Shown: piece by piece, positions 27,871 through 38,065 of the stretch | Numbering within the stretch: the first letter of the stretch is position 1 | Layout of the letters: the number at the start of each line of letters is the position of its first letter | Source of the DNA: Marinomonas sp. CT5 | GTDB lineage: Bacteria; Pseudomonadota; Gammaproteobacteria; Pseudomonadales; Marinomonadaceae | Length of the DNA: 64,000 bases | Direction: 5' to 3' | Assembly (NCBI RefSeq): GCF_018336975.1 | Contig: NZ_CP025572.1 | Location: forward strand, 3,809,030-3,873,029 | Notes under the pieces: model-generated | Databases searched by the model: none | What the model saw: the letters and a program-made list of their open reading frames with translations, nothing else | What the model was told of the DNA's origin: nothing | Made by a program: the position numbers and the translations under genes

Positions 27871-28944
27871 CTATTTTTCTTTATAGTCCTTCAACAAACG
27901 ATGAATAAACGCCAATTTATCACGCACCGCAGGAACTAAAACAAAAGGATAAAGATCCGGTTGTCCCATGCCACGATTTAAATTGTTCACAGCAAAGGTT
28001 AATGGCACATATTGCGCGAGAATATCGTCAAAGTTATCGTGCTGATAAGGATCAATAGTCATCATTACGGCGAGATTTTGTCGATTCGCACCAGCTGGTT
28101 GAAGGCTTAAACCAAGGTCACTTGCCATTTCAACGGTATCGACAATATGAAGATAATGAGCCCATGTTTCCGCCCAATCTTCCCAAGGGTGAGAAGAAGC
28201 ATAAACACTCACAAAAGATTGTTGCCAATCTGGGTTTGGCGCTTGGTAATGAGCCTCTAGCGCATCGGCGTAACTCGTACGGTCATCGCCAAAAAGCCCT
28301 CTAAAATCCGCTAAAACTTGTTCATCTTCAAAAACCAATTGATCCCAATAATAATGCCCGATTTCATGTCTAAAATGCCCTATAACAGTTCGATAAGACT
28401 CTTTCATATCTTCGCGCATTTGCTCTCGATCAACTGAATTTCCTTCAGCGGCATTGATCGTTACCTGACCAGAAGCATGCCCCGTCATAGCGCTCACATC
28501 TTCAGGAACCACATTATTTTCAGAAATAAAATCAAATGATAAACCGTCTTCAGGTTCTGCTTTTTTGCTGATCAGTGGCAACCCAAGACGCAACAAAGAA
28601 TATACTAGACGATGTTTCGCAAACTCCAATTGCTGCCATGCCTGACGCTCTTCTATTTTATCTAAATTCGGAATATGACGATTCAATTCACACGCCATAC
28701 AAAAAGTACTGCCGCCCTCTTCCACCAGCCAATTACATACCTGATGTTGATGATTTTCACAGTAATACCAACGCTTTGCGGGGATAGATTTATCCGCCAT
28801 TGCATACCAAGCATTATCAACTGTCTTCAACGCACTGATCACTAATTGATCTGGCAAAAAGCCTAACGACGACGAACATTGCTCACAGTGCGTGTTTTCA
28901 AACAACACTGTTTGACCACATTGCTGACAACTGAAAATTTTCAT
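27871..28944 (-). CDS. Zinc-ribbon zinc metallopeptidase (DUF2248-type)
   Basis: A 357-residue protein with an N-terminal zinc ribbon (CQQCGQ...HCEQC, residues 5-23), a second cysteine pair (ENHQHQVCNWLV, FCMACEL), and the metalloprotease motif HEIGHYYWD with a HPWEDWAETWAHYLH third-ligand region. This is the pattern of the putative zinc-binding metallopeptidases annotated from the same fold as Peptidase_Mx. The substrate is unknown. The longest frame begins at 29016; ATG at 28944 with AGGAG upstream is preferred, giving a cysteine-rich start. Confidence 0.85.
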   Translation of the reverse strand: MKIFSCQQCGQTVLFENTHCEQCSSSLGFLPDQLVISALKTVDNAWYAMADKSIPAKRWYYCENHQHQVCNWLVEEGGSTFCMACELNRHIPNLDKIEERQAWQQLEFAKHRLVYSLLRLGLPLISKKAEPEDGLSFDFISENNVVPEDVSAMTGHASGQVTINAAEGNSVDREQMREDMKESYRTVIGHFRHEIGHYYWDQLVFEDEQVLADFRGLFGDDRTSYADALEAHYQAPNPDWQQSFVSVYASSHPWEDWAETWAHYLHIVDTVEMASDLGLSLQPAGANRQNLAVMMTIDPYQHDNFDDILAQYVPLTFAVNNLNRGMGQPDLYPFVLVPAVRDKLAFIHRLLKDYKEK

Positions 28945-29108
28945 ATAACTCCTGCTATCAAAAAAGATAAGCCTGTGAATGTAAGAAATGAAAAAGAAAA
29001 ACCGAATTCTGATCAATTAAAGGCAATTGCACCTTGCTAGGATCATAGTTTACAGTAAGAAAAAAGCCCACCTTATTAACTTCCGTACTTGACCATTGAG
29101 ACAATACA

Positions 29109-30125
29109 TTGCTAAAGAAACAAAATAAGAACTTCACCACTATTTCGGACGTAGCAAACTATGCAAAAGTGGGTAAGACCAGTGTTTCACGTTACCTTAA
29201 TGGGGAACAAGATAAATTATCTGAAGCACTACGAGAAAAAATCGCGCAAGCGATTGCTCACCTAGATTTTCGTCCTAACCATTCTGCACGGATGCTTAGA
29301 GCGGGGCACTCAAAACTCATTGGATTAATGCTTGCCGATGTCACCAACCCTTACTCGATCGATGTATTACGCGGTGTCGAGCATATCTGTCGACAAGAAG
29401 GCTATATGCTAATGGTATGCAATACAGACAACGAAAGAGAACTACAAGATCGTTACTTAGCATTATTAGAAGCTCATAGAGTTGATGGCATTATTGTTAA
29501 CACATCTGGTATGGCGCAAAAGCAGATTAGCAGCTTAACGCAGATATCTTGCCCCATTGTCATGGTAGACCGAATAAACACATCACTTGGATTCGATACC
29601 GTTGGCTTAGACAATGAAACCGCGGCAAAAGAGGCTTGTCTACATTTACAAAGCAAAGCTTACGAATCTATTTTAGTCATTACCAAATCACTGGAAATTG
29701 ACCCAAGACAAGCCAGAGTCGATGCTATAAAAGCCTTTACTCAGGAGCATGAAGACATATCATGCGATATTATTGAAATTGAGACGATGACAGTTAATCA
29801 GCTAAGCAAGGAAATCCAGACTTTTATTGATGCATATCCAAATAGTAAAAAAGCTATTTTCACCACCAATGGCGTTGCAATGATGAGTACCGCAAAAGCG
29901 CTAAAACAACTTGGTGCGCATATTGGATCTGACATCGGCTTAATTGGCATCGATGACCCAGAATGGGCGCAATTACTTGAAGGTGGCATTACAGTAATGC
30001 GACAACCAGCCCAACAAATAGGTCAAACGGCTTGTGAACGTTTATTAGGACGTGTCCAAGGTAATAACCAACCAGCCGAGCATATTAAACTAACCGCAGA
30101 GCTAATTGTCCGGCAATCTACTTAA
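29109..30125 (+). CDS. ptxS: LacI-family repressor, probably PtxS-type
   Basis: A 338-residue LacI/GalR regulator. The helix-turn-helix (ISDVANYAKVGKTSVSRYLN) and hinge (RPNHSARMLRAGHS) are followed by a periplasmic-binding-like effector domain. It is directly upstream of kguK and kguD with an operator-like palindrome between, as in the ptxS/kgu locus of Pseudomonas where 2-ketogluconate releases the repressor. The start is TTG with a weak ribosome site; no better start is visible. I infer 2-ketogluconate as effector from neighbours, not from sequence. Confidence 0.85.
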   Translation: MLKKQNKNFTTISDVANYAKVGKTSVSRYLNGEQDKLSEALREKIAQAIAHLDFRPNHSARMLRAGHSKLIGLMLADVTNPYSIDVLRGVEHICRQEGYMLMVCNTDNERELQDRYLALLEAHRVDGIIVNTSGMAQKQISSLTQISCPIVMVDRINTSLGFDTVGLDNETAAKEACLHLQSKAYESILVITKSLEIDPRQARVDAIKAFTQEHEDISCDIIEIETMTVNQLSKEIQTFIDAYPNSKKAIFTTNGVAMMSTAKALKQLGAHIGSDIGLIGIDDPEWAQLLEGGITVMRQPAQQIGQTACERLLGRVQGNNQPAEHIKLTAELIVRQST

Positions 30126-30182
30126 CATAATCTCCCCTAAACATAGATAGCAATCACATTCTAGGTATTAGCAGTCTATTCA

Positions 30183-30196
30183 TGGAACCGATTCCA
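30183..30196. promoter_or_regulatory. LacI/PtxS-type operator upstream of kguK
   Basis: TGGAACCGATTCCA is a near-perfect palindrome, extended outward to TCATGGAA...TTCCATGA. It resembles the TGAAACCGGTTTCA operator I know for PtxS, and lies 63 bases before kguK. Confidence 0.75.
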
Positions 30197-30259
30197 TGAT
30201 ATTTTCAAAGAATACTTTTCGACGGCCATAAACCAACAAAAAATTAGAGGCAAAATCTC

Positions 30260-31213
30260 ATGCAAAACTCACAACCACAACATTTTGTCACTCTTGGCGA
30301 AGCCATGACGATGTTTGTTGCCAAAGCTCCCGGGCAACTGGCTGATATTGAGGAATTTCATCGATCTTTAGCGGGCGCTGAAGTCAATGTTGCCATAGGT
30401 ATGGCACGTTTAGGTTTTGAAGCCAGCTATATTAGTAAAGTGGGTAAGGACAGCTTTGGCCAGTTTATCCGCCAAGCTATAAACAAAGAAAATATTCGCA
30501 CCGATTGGATTTCTGAGAGCACCAATCATGCTACCGGGTTTATGCTTAAATCCAATGTAACGGATGGCAGCGACCCCAAAGTAGAATATTTTCGTCGTAA
30601 TTCTGCCGCTTCGACACTCAGTGCAGCAGACATTGACAGCAATTTATTTAAAGCTGGCGCGCATTTACATTTAACAGGTGTCGCCGCCGCAGTTTCTACC
30701 CCCATGCGCAAAGCCGCGAAACAGGCTCTAAGATTAGCCAAAGAAGAAGGTTGCAGCATCTCTTTTGACACAAACCTACGCCCTACTTTATGGGCAGATG
30801 AAGCGACTATGATAGCCACTATCAATGAATTTGCCTTTGCCAGTGACATTGTTTTACCGGGCATTGAAGAAGGCAAAATTCTCGCTGGCAGTGATCAACC
30901 AGACGTTATTGCCGACTTTTACCTTCAACAAGGTGTTCAAGCCGTTATCGTCAAACTGGGTAGCAAAGGCGCTTACTTCAAAACGAGTAAGGGCGAGTCT
31001 GGCACAGTCGCAGGTTTCCCTGTAGACAAGGTGGTCGACACCGTAGGAGCTGGTGATAGTTTTGCCGTTGGCGTGATATCTGCCCTATTAGATGGTAAAA
31101 CAATAGAACAGGCAGCACGTCGTGGCAATCTGCTAGGATCATTAACTGTGCAAGTTCGTGGTGACAGTGAAGGCTTGCCAACACGTCAGCAGCTCAACAA
31201 GTTTGAGAAATAA
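30260..31213 (+). CDS. kguK: 2-Ketogluconate kinase
   Basis: A 317-residue PfkB-family sugar kinase that phosphorylates 2-ketogluconate. The start LGEAMTMFVAKAPGQLADIEEF, the AGAEVNVAIGMARLG block and the anion-hole GAGDSFAVGVISALLDG (catalytic Asp in GAGDS) are visible. The assignment to KguK over other PfkB sugars rests on close resemblance of the first 60 residues to Pseudomonas KguK and on the adjacent kguD. AGAGG precedes the ATG. It is cotranscribed with kguD (40-bp gap). Confidence 0.85.
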   Translation: MQNSQPQHFVTLGEAMTMFVAKAPGQLADIEEFHRSLAGAEVNVAIGMARLGFEASYISKVGKDSFGQFIRQAINKENIRTDWISESTNHATGFMLKSNVTDGSDPKVEYFRRNSAASTLSAADIDSNLFKAGAHLHLTGVAAAVSTPMRKAAKQALRLAKEEGCSISFDTNLRPTLWADEATMIATINEFAFASDIVLPGIEEGKILAGSDQPDVIADFYLQQGVQAVIVKLGSKGAYFKTSKGESGTVAGFPVDKVVDTVGAGDSFAVGVISALLDGKTIEQAARRGNLLGSLTVQVRGDSEGLPTRQQLNKFEK

Positions 31214-31253
31214 AAGCTTTAGAGAAAAACAACAAATAACAGGGAGCAATAGA

Positions 31254-32237
31254 ATGAAGAGAAAAGTCATTTTATACAAAGAGATTCCAGAGCATGAACG
31301 CCAACGCCTAGAAGCAGAATTCGATGTTACCTTCTTCAATGGCGTTAATGAAAAGAATCAAGATGCTTTTCTTGCCGCTCTTTCACAAGCGGAAGGTCTA
31401 ATTGGTTCCAGTGCCGATATGACACCAGAACGTCTGGATCTTGCTCCCAAACTTAAAGCAGCATCCACCATTTCGGTCGGAACGGATCAATATGATTTAA
31501 GCTACCTTGCCAAACGTAATATTCCACTGATGCACACCCCGGGGGTGCTTGACGAAACCACCGCGGATACGCTATTCACCCTTATTATGTGTACCGCGCG
31601 CCGAGCGGTTGAGTTATCCAATATGGTGCGTGAAGGAAAGTGGAACAAACACATAGGTGAAGACCTTTACGGCACCGACGTTCATGGCAAAACACTTGGC
31701 ATCATTGGTATGGGACGTATTGGCTACGCGATTGCCAAGCGTGGGTATTTCGGCTTCAACATGAAGATTCAGTACAGTAACCGCAGTCGCAAACTAGACG
31801 CAGAGCAAGATCTAAACGCTACTTACATGGATATGGAAGAACTGCTAAAAACCTCCGATTTTATTTGCGTGATGACGCCATTAACTGCAGAAACAGAACG
31901 ATTAATCGGTGCAAAAGAATTCGCTATGATGAAAAAAGACGCCATTTTTATCAACGGGTCCCGCGGGAAGGTAATTGACGAGGCTGCTCTTATCGACGCG
32001 CTAAGCAATGGCACCATTCGCGCTGCGGGTTTGGATGTCTTTGAAGTCGAACCACTACCAGGTGACTCCCCACTTTGTAAACTGGACAATGCGGTATTGT
32101 TTCCGCATATTGGCTCAGCCACATCAGAGACTCGTCTCGCCATGATTTCCTGTGCCATAGACAATCTTATCAACGCCCTGAACGGCGATATTTCTAAAAA
32201 CTGCGCGAACAAACATTTAATAAATAAAAATGGGTAG
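31254..32237 (+). CDS. kguD: 2-Ketogluconate-6-phosphate reductase
   Basis: A 327-residue D-2-hydroxyacid dehydrogenase-fold NAD(P)H reductase that turns 2-keto-6-phosphogluconate into 6-phosphogluconate. Visible: VGTDQYDLSYLAKRNIPLMH, the Rossmann GKTLGIIGMGRIGYAIAKR, ATYMDMEELLKTSDFI, the substrate Arg in INGSRGKVIDE and the catalytic HIGSAT. The longest frame begins at 31158; ATG 31254 with AGGGAG eight bases upstream is correct. In the Pseudomonas locus kguE and kguT are also present; they are absent here. Confidence 0.88.
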   Translation: MKRKVILYKEIPEHERQRLEAEFDVTFFNGVNEKNQDAFLAALSQAEGLIGSSADMTPERLDLAPKLKAASTISVGTDQYDLSYLAKRNIPLMHTPGVLDETTADTLFTLIMCTARRAVELSNMVREGKWNKHIGEDLYGTDVHGKTLGIIGMGRIGYAIAKRGYFGFNMKIQYSNRSRKLDAEQDLNATYMDMEELLKTSDFICVMTPLTAETERLIGAKEFAMMKKDAIFINGSRGKVIDEAALIDALSNGTIRAAGLDVFEVEPLPGDSPLCKLDNAVLFPHIGSATSETRLAMISCAIDNLINALNGDISKNCANKHLINKNG

Positions 32238-32257
32238 CTTTTGCTACCCATTTTTCA
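32226..32257. terminator. Bidirectional terminator after kguD
   Basis: TGGGTAGC-TTTT-GCTACCCA with an A-run before and T-run after, between kguD and the convergent chemoreceptor gene. The hairpin begins inside the last codons of kguD. Confidence 0.9.
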
Positions 32258-32280
32258 ACCAATTGTTTTATCAATCTACG

Positions 32281-34404
32281 TTAACTTTTCAGTTTGCTTA
32301 ATTGACGATCTAACTCATCTAATTGATGGGTTACTTGCTCACTACTGTCATTCGTTTGATTTGCGAACTGTGCCAATACTTCAGCCGCATCTTCAATTTT
32401 TCTCAGCATTCCTGTGATATCTACACTCACTTGGCTTTGCTCTTCGGCCGCTGCAGCCACTTGTTGAATATGATCGTTAATGAGCTCTATTTCATTTACC
32501 ACAGCAGCAAGGCTGCTATTTACTTCTTCCGTTGACTGAACAGACAAGGCGACTTTGTCGCCACTGTTCGCAATGCTGCTCACCGCAATTTTCACTTCTT
32601 GTTGCAGGTTATTGATTAAGCTATCGATTTCTTCCGTGGAGTTTTGCGTTTTAGAAGCAAGACTACGTACTTCATCCGCCACCACGGCAAAGCCTCGACC
32701 TTGCTCTCCGGCCCGTGCCGCTTCAATGGCTGCGTTGAGAGCCAATAGATTGGTTTGCTCAGCCACACTGCGAATCACTTCAAGAATCTGGTTAATATCA
32801 TCGGAACGTGCAGACACTTTATCAATGGAATCTTTTGCGCTCTCCATACTGCTGCTAAGTTCTTGAACCGTATTCGTTGAGGTCACGATACTACTTTGAG
32901 ATTGACGAACGGTATTGTTCATCAACTTCATTTTATCGGCTAAACCCGCCGTGATTTTCGCTACTTCATGAGCTGTGTTAGACATTTCTTGAGTCGACAC
33001 AACCACATTCGCAAGCTCGGCTTTTTGATGGGCGGTCTCTTCTAATGAACTATGGCTGGCGCTCACATTCTTACCAGAGGATTCACGAACCCTGATACCG
33101 ATGGATTTTAGCGAATTCACCATATCACGTAGCTTTTGTAAAAAGAGATTAAAGCCTGCGCTTAATTCATTTAACTCTGCATGCGCATTTAAATCGAGAG
33201 TCTGAGTTAAATCACCATCATTACCCGATAGCTGAGCCACTTGTTCGTTCAACAATTGCAACGGACGAATAATGGAGCGCACAATCAACAGCATTAGCAC
33301 TGTTGCCACAATGGATACGATCACAGCAAGTGTTAACTGTTCAATCAGCGCTCGTTGTTTAACGCTTTCCATTAGCTCTAATTTCGCATCCAACTTAGCC
33401 ATAGCAACGGACATAGGTAAGCTAATCAAAAAATTCCACTGAGTGCTTGAATTACCAAGATTCAAAGGCTGAGCAACAATCAATTGACCGTCTTGCTCTA
33501 TTACACCGCCTTTATTCGCCAGCTCTAACAAGGCTTGACCATTCTCAGTATCAACCGTTTTGAATGACTTTCCTAAACTGTCATTGTATTTACTAGAAGC
33601 GACAATCAGTCCTTTTTTACTGACTATGGTAACGGAGCCTTGTCCATCATAAAGCCCATTAGACAATTCATTCGCAAACTCTTGCATAACAGGTAAATCA
33701 AGATCGGCACCAACAATACCTTTAAACACTCCCGACTCGATAATCGGCGCGGCAAGACTCGTCATCAATACTTGAGTACCGTTAGGTAAATCAAACAAGT
33801 AGGGCTCAACAATACAGGCTTTTTGCGTGTCTTTAGGGCATAAATACCATTCAGAAATACGCTGTCCGTGATCGTCTTTATCCGTAATATATTTAATTTG
33901 TGCGCTTTCAATTGGATAATAAGTAATCTCACCATCTTCCGTTAACGCCACCGTCACAGCAAAAGAGCCGTCATCTTTAGCACTTACATTGCTATCTTTA
34001 CCTACGTATTCACTGTCCTTATTATCAAACGCATTAGGTTCAAAAAAGGTATACAGCACACTAGCATTAGGAGCACTTTTTTTTGCCGCTTCTATCAAAC
34101 GCGAGATTTGCTCTCTAGACAAAGGAGGCGATAAGGTCAAATTACCAGACAGTTGAGACGCTAAAACATTTGCGACATCAAGATTTTTTTCGACATAAGC
34201 TTGAATTTGCTCTCCAGCAATACGAGTGTTTAATTCAAGCTTTGATATAGCTGACTCTTTGAGATCAATAACAGCGTCTTGCTTTAAACTATCACTTAAT
34301 GAAGATATCTTTGAATAAGTCTGCCATGTAAATAGTAAAGAAATAAATAAAATAGACCCAATACTAATCAGTAATAACTTATTTTTAAGAGATAAATTGG
34401 CCAT
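32281..34404 (-). CDS. Methyl-accepting chemotaxis protein, dCache sensor
   Basis: A 707-residue chemoreceptor. A first membrane helix (residues ~8-27) is followed by a ~320-residue periplasmic sensor of dCache type (the [16 protein letters not shown] and [17 protein letters not shown] blocks), a second helix near 350-375, a HAMP segment ([14 protein letters not shown]), and a cytoplasmic signalling domain whose tip reads [20 protein letters not shown]. dCache sensors bind amino acids or other small organic ligands; the ligand here is unknown. It is a single-gene unit ending at a terminator shared with kguD. Confidence 0.93.
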   Translation of the reverse strand: MANLSLKNKLLLISIGSILFISLLFTWQTYSKISSLSDSLKQDAVIDLKESAISKLELNTRIAGEQIQAYVEKNLDVANVLASQLSGNLTLSPPLSREQISRLIEAAKKSAPNASVLYTFFEPNAFDNKDSEYVGKDSNVSAKDDGSFAVTVALTEDGEITYYPIESAQIKYITDKDDHGQRISEWYLCPKDTQKACIVEPYLFDLPNGTQVLMTSLAAPIIESGVFKGIVGADLDLPVMQEFANELSNGLYDGQGSVTIVSKKGLIVASSKYNDSLGKSFKTVDTENGQALLELANKGGVIEQDGQLIVAQPLNLGNSSTQWNFLISLPMSVAMAKLDAKLELMESVKQRALIEQLTLAVIVSIVATVLMLLIVRSIIRPLQLLNEQVAQLSGNDGDLTQTLDLNAHAELNELSAGFNLFLQKLRDMVNSLKSIGIRVRESSGKNVSASHSSLEETAHQKAELANVVVSTQEMSNTAHEVAKITAGLADKMKLMNNTVRQSQSSIVTSTNTVQELSSSMESAKDSIDKVSARSDDINQILEVIRSVAEQTNLLALNAAIEAARAGEQGRGFAVVADEVRSLASKTQNSTEEIDSLINNLQQEVKIAVSSIANSGDKVALSVQSTEEVNSSLAAVVNEIELINDHIQQVAAAAEEQSQVSVDITGMLRKIEDAAEVLAQFANQTNDSSEQVTHQLDELDRQLSKLKS

Positions 34405-34503
34405 AATATACCTTCTTAATTAGTGGGATTTACGCTAATTATCTTGATATTAGTTAAGCACAATTTACTATTACTATTGTTTATATTTGTATCTGAAAGC
34501 CTA

Positions 34504-35304
34504 TTACCTCACTTCTCTCCCCAGTCGCTCCATGTCTTTAGAGAACCAAATATAAGTCACTTTGCCAATCACATCAGATTCGGTAACAGTCCCCCAATAA
34601 CGGCTGTCACTGCTGTTATCCCGCCAATCTCCCAATACAAACACTTGGCCTTCAGGAACCATTGTTTCAGCCATATAAGTAGACACTTTATTGCGTCTAA
34701 AATCTTCATCAACAGAGGCGGCTAATTCTGTTTTACCATTTAAAATCACCTGGCCATTTTCGATAGCGACTGTGTCCTTTCCCAAAGCAACCACCCGCTG
34801 AGCATACAAAGTTTGTTTATTCTTGGGATAACGAAACACCACCACATCGCCAACTTTTATCAGTGAATCCTGTGTATCAACAGTAATGTAATCACCAGGC
34901 TGAAGAGTCGGCATCATCGAGCGAGAAGGAATTTTATAAAACTCGAACCCCAACACAGACCCACGAAACGAGATAAGCATTTGACCACAAGCCAAAACTA
35001 GAACCAAAACAAACAGATACCAATACCAACGATTATAAGACTTCAATTCATAAGTCTTATTAGCTAAAGCTAACCGCACGGAACTGAACATGGCGTACGA
35101 ATACAAACACACCAAAAAAGCAATAAAGAACCATGCCCCATAAGCGGTGGAGAGAAAACCCAGTTTACCCAATAAAAAAATTACGCCATATTGTAATAGA
35201 AATAACCAAAAACCTTTTTTAAGATCCCCCGCATACACATGACCAAAACCTGGCGACAATAACGACAATAACAACGCTATAATTGGTTTTCTTTTTTTTA
35301 TCAC
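34504..35304 (-). CDS. Signal peptidase I-like protein lacking the catalytic lysine
   Basis: A 266-residue protein with an N-terminal ~110-residue part holding about four membrane helices, then a signal-peptidase-I domain. The serine box (SRSMMPTLQPGDYI, Ser129), the VGDVVVFRYP box and the C-terminal LGDWRDNSSDSRYWG box are intact. In the lysine box YIKRVVG the expected Lys is Gln169 (YAQRVVALGKD; codon CAG). The Ser-Gln distance of 40 equals the Ser-Lys distance in Bacillus SipS as I recall it. It may be inactive or use another base; a second, normal lepB is likely elsewhere. Confidence 0.88.
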   Translation of the reverse strand: MIKKRKPIIALLLSLLSPGFGHVYAGDLKKGFWLFLLQYGVIFLLGKLGFLSTAYGAWFFIAFLVCLYSYAMFSSVRLALANKTYELKSYNRWYWYLFVLVLVLACGQMLISFRGSVLGFEFYKIPSRSMMPTLQPGDYITVDTQDSLIKVGDVVVFRYPKNKQTLYAQRVVALGKDTVAIENGQVILNGKTELAASVDEDFRRNKVSTYMAETMVPEGQVFVLGDWRDNSSDSRYWGTVTESDVIGKVTYIWFSKDMERLGREVR

Positions 35305-35389
35305 CTCTAACTCCTTTTAATTAATAAAGCGCCATTATACAAAATGTGGCAATACAGCTAACCCTTCACTTACTATATTATTCCCAAGG

Positions 35390-36295
35390 TCAAAAATATT
35401 CTTTTTTATCCTGATAGGCTTGTTTAATGTGCCCTATCAGCAATTTTAGTTTTTTGGGCAAATATTTAGTAAATGGATAAATAGCGTAAACGCCCAATTG
35501 ACGAGGCTGATACTGCGACAAAATAGCAACCAATGTCCCTTGCTGTAAGTCCTCATAGACACAACAACGTGGCACATAAACAATACCGAATCCTGCCAAG
35601 GCCGCTTTACGTAATGCCTGTGCGTTATTTGTCGCGAAGCTACCACTAATACATACACTTTCCTCTTGACCATTTTGTGTAAAACGCCAATCAAAGGAGC
35701 CTTGTGCCTGATAGGTATAAGCCAAACAATTATGGTCTTTCAAGGCTTCTAAATTGGTCACTTCGCCATGGCGCTCGATGTAACTTGGCGAGCAGCAAAC
35801 CACCCAATTAGATTGAATTAAAGGCTTGGCTATTAAGCTAGAATCTTCCAGCTTGCCAGTACGAATAGCTAGATCTAACCCCTCGCCAACCAAATCCACA
35901 AAATCATTTTCAAGGCGCATATCCACGCTGATGTTGGGATATTTTTGACAAAAATCTGCCACGGCTTCCGCCAATAGCAATTCTCCTGAAATAGTCGGCA
36001 CCGACATTTTTATCGTACCCGTTAGACCTTGGCTAAAGGCCGACACGGAGGCAATTGCATCGCTCACTTGGCCTTCAATATTCTTGGCATGAACGTATAA
36101 ATTCTCTCCAGCTTCGGTCAGGCTGAGCCGTCTTGTCGTACGATGGATCAACTGTGCCCCAAGGTCTTGCTCAAGTTTGCTAATACGTTTACTTAGCGCA
36201 GGAGTCGATAAGCCTACTTGCTGGGCAGCCTTATTAAAGGAGCCCGTATCCGCAACATTCACAAACAGTGTTAAATCGGCTGCGTTCAAGTTCAT
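35390..36295 (-). CDS. LysR-family regulator, probably of lldD
   Basis: A 301-residue LysR regulator. The winged helix (LFVNVADTGSFNKAAQQVGL, STPALSKRISKLEQDLGAQL) and the effector domain (DLVGEGLDLAIRTGKLEDSS) are typical. It reads away from the L-lactate dehydrogenase gene over a 108-bp gap, so regulation of lldD is a reasonable inference. The sequence TTTATCGTAAA in the gap is a possible T-N11-A-type site, but I did not find a clean inverted repeat. Confidence 0.9.
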   Translation of the reverse strand: MNLNAADLTLFVNVADTGSFNKAAQQVGLSTPALSKRISKLEQDLGAQLIHRTTRRLSLTEAGENLYVHAKNIEGQVSDAIASVSAFSQGLTGTIKMSVPTISGELLLAEAVADFCQKYPNISVDMRLENDFVDLVGEGLDLAIRTGKLEDSSLIAKPLIQSNWVVCCSPSYIERHGEVTNLEALKDHNCLAYTYQAQGSFDWRFTQNGQEESVCISGSFATNNAQALRKAALAGFGIVYVPRCCVYEDLQQGTLVAILSQYQPRQLGVYAIYPFTKYLPKKLKLLIGHIKQAYQDKKEYF

Positions 36296-36403
36296 CCCCT
36301 TTCATTAAGTTGTTTTTGGAAATAGTTTATTAGTTTATGTCGTATTTATCGTAAATCCTACTCACGCTATAGTGAATAAATAAAATAATAGGAGCAAAAA
36401 ACC

Positions 36404-37552
36404 ATGCGTCTCAAAGATTGCCACAACTTCCAAGACTTCCGCACTTTGGCTAAAAAACGCCTTCCTGGTCCTATATTTAATTACATAGATGGTGGCGCTG
36501 ATGACGAAACAACCTATCGTCGCAATACCGCCGCTTTTGAAACCTGCGATCTAGTGCCCAGCGTCCTGACTGGCGTAAAAGACGTAGATTTGTCCGTTAC
36601 CGTCATGGGACAAAAACTCGCTCTGCCAATTTACTGTTCGCCGACTGCTTTGCAGCGATTATTCCATCATGATGGCGAAAGAGCCGTTGCCAATGCCGCC
36701 GAAAAATACGGCACCATGTTTGGCGTATCGTCCCTTGGCACCGTCAGCATGGAAGAAATCGCTCAGCAAACCACTACGCCGCAGGTCTATCAGTTTTACT
36801 TCCATAAAGACCGAGAACTGAACCGTGCCATGATGCAAAGAGCCAAAGACGCCGGCGTGCAAGTCATGATGCTAACGGTCGATTCCATTACTGGCGGCAA
36901 TCGAGAACGTGACCTTCGCACAGGCTTCGCCATTCCCTTTAAATTAAACCTAAAAGGCATGCTGCAATTTGTCCTCAAACCTATGTGGGGCATTAACTAC
37001 GTGACCCACGAAAAGTTCCGTTTACCTCAGTTGGAGGAACACATCGACATGGGTTCTGGTGCCACGTCGATTGGCGACTACTTTACCAACATGCTCGACC
37101 CATCGATGAACTGGGATGATGTAGCTGAAATGGTGAAATTCTGGGATGGAGAGTTCTGCTTAAAAGGCATCATGAGCCGAGAAGACGCTCGAAAAGCGGT
37201 AGAGATTGGCTGCACTGGCGTAATCATTTCTAACCATGGCGGTCGCCAGTTAGATGGCTCCCGCAGTTCCTTTGATCAGCTCGCAGAAATCGTCGATGAA
37301 GTAGGTGACGAAATAGACGTGATATTCGACAGCGGCGTGCAACGCGGTACTCATGTACTCAAAGCCTTATCTCTTGGCGCAAAAGCCGTCGGCATCGGCC
37401 GCATGTACTTGTATCCACTCGCTGCCGCTGGGCAACCTGGCGTCGAACGCGCACTCGGACTGATGAAAGCCGAACTCGAACGCGACATGAAACTCATGGG
37501 CAAAACATCAATTGATCAACTAACGAAAGAAAATTTGCGATTTCGGTCTTAG
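36404..37552 (+). CDS. lldD: FMN-dependent L-lactate dehydrogenase
   Basis: A 382-residue FMN-dependent alpha-hydroxy-acid dehydrogenase, most likely oxidising L-lactate to pyruvate with quinone as acceptor. Visible: NYIDGGADDETTYRRN, the FMN-binding SPTALQRLFHHDGE, QFYFHKDRE, the active-site LKGIM Lys and the SNHGGRQLDGS catalytic His block, ending in IDVIFDSGVQRGTHVLKAL. Length is normal. GGAGC precedes the ATG. With dld at the window start, the organism can use both lactate isomers; a related substrate such as another 2-hydroxyacid cannot be excluded. Confidence 0.9.
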   Translation: MRLKDCHNFQDFRTLAKKRLPGPIFNYIDGGADDETTYRRNTAAFETCDLVPSVLTGVKDVDLSVTVMGQKLALPIYCSPTALQRLFHHDGERAVANAAEKYGTMFGVSSLGTVSMEEIAQQTTTPQVYQFYFHKDRELNRAMMQRAKDAGVQVMMLTVDSITGGNRERDLRTGFAIPFKLNLKGMLQFVLKPMWGINYVTHEKFRLPQLEEHIDMGSGATSIGDYFTNMLDPSMNWDDVAEMVKFWDGEFCLKGIMSREDARKAVEIGCTGVIISNHGGRQLDGSRSSFDQLAEIVDEVGDEIDVIFDSGVQRGTHVLKALSLGAKAVGIGRMYLYPLAAAGQPGVERALGLMKAELERDMKLMGKTSIDQLTKENLRFRS

Positions 37553-37632
37553 AATACTGGCTATACTTCCAAAGTGTAAAAGCTAAGCAGTGCGGCGTTT
37601 CTCTATCGGCAATTTATTTTAAATGCAGCCGC

Positions 37633-38055
37633 CTACTTCTTCGAAACGCCTTTGGTGCTCACTCCTTTAATAGCACCCGATGCAGCCAGTCCCATTAAAC
37701 GGCGAAATTTTGGACATTCTAAATGACTCGGTGCAGAGCATTCTGCCGTGTGCCGAAGTCCGTCACGCATAGATGTCAATGTCCGAATCGTTTTATCTAG
37801 CTCTTCTGCCTTGTCTAATAATAACTGTCGGTTAATCTCAGGACTGTCATTGTCACCAAAAATTCTGGCTATTTCGTCTAATGAAAAACCTACAACACGT
37901 CCTAAAGAAATCAATTCCAACCGTACTAAAACATTGGAGTTAAAAATTCGGCGTAATCCTCGCCGCCCAACTGAAGTGATTAAACCTTTCTCATCATAAA
38001 AACGCAGTGTCGATGCTGGCACACCTGATCGTTTTGCGACTTCCGAAATATCCAT
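37633..38055 (-). CDS. MerR-family regulator
   Basis: A 140-residue MerR regulator: the helix-turn-helix (MDISEVAKRSGVPASTLRFYDEKG, residues 1-24), wing RRGLRRIFNSN, and a C-terminal part with two cysteines six residues apart (ECSAPSHLECPKF) that could bind a metal or sense thiols. It is divergent from a DUF2938 gene across an 80-bp gap containing a 19-bp-spaced promoter with a palindrome, the standard MerR target architecture. The inducer is not known; the regulator very probably controls the DUF2938 gene. Confidence 0.88.
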   Translation of the reverse strand: MDISEVAKRSGVPASTLRFYDEKGLITSVGRRGLRRIFNSNVLVRLELISLGRVVGFSLDEIARIFGDNDSPEINRQLLLDKAEELDKTIRTLTSMRDGLRHTAECSAPSHLECPKFRRLMGLAASGAIKGVSTKGVSKK

Positions 38056-38065
38056 CCTTTGCCTC

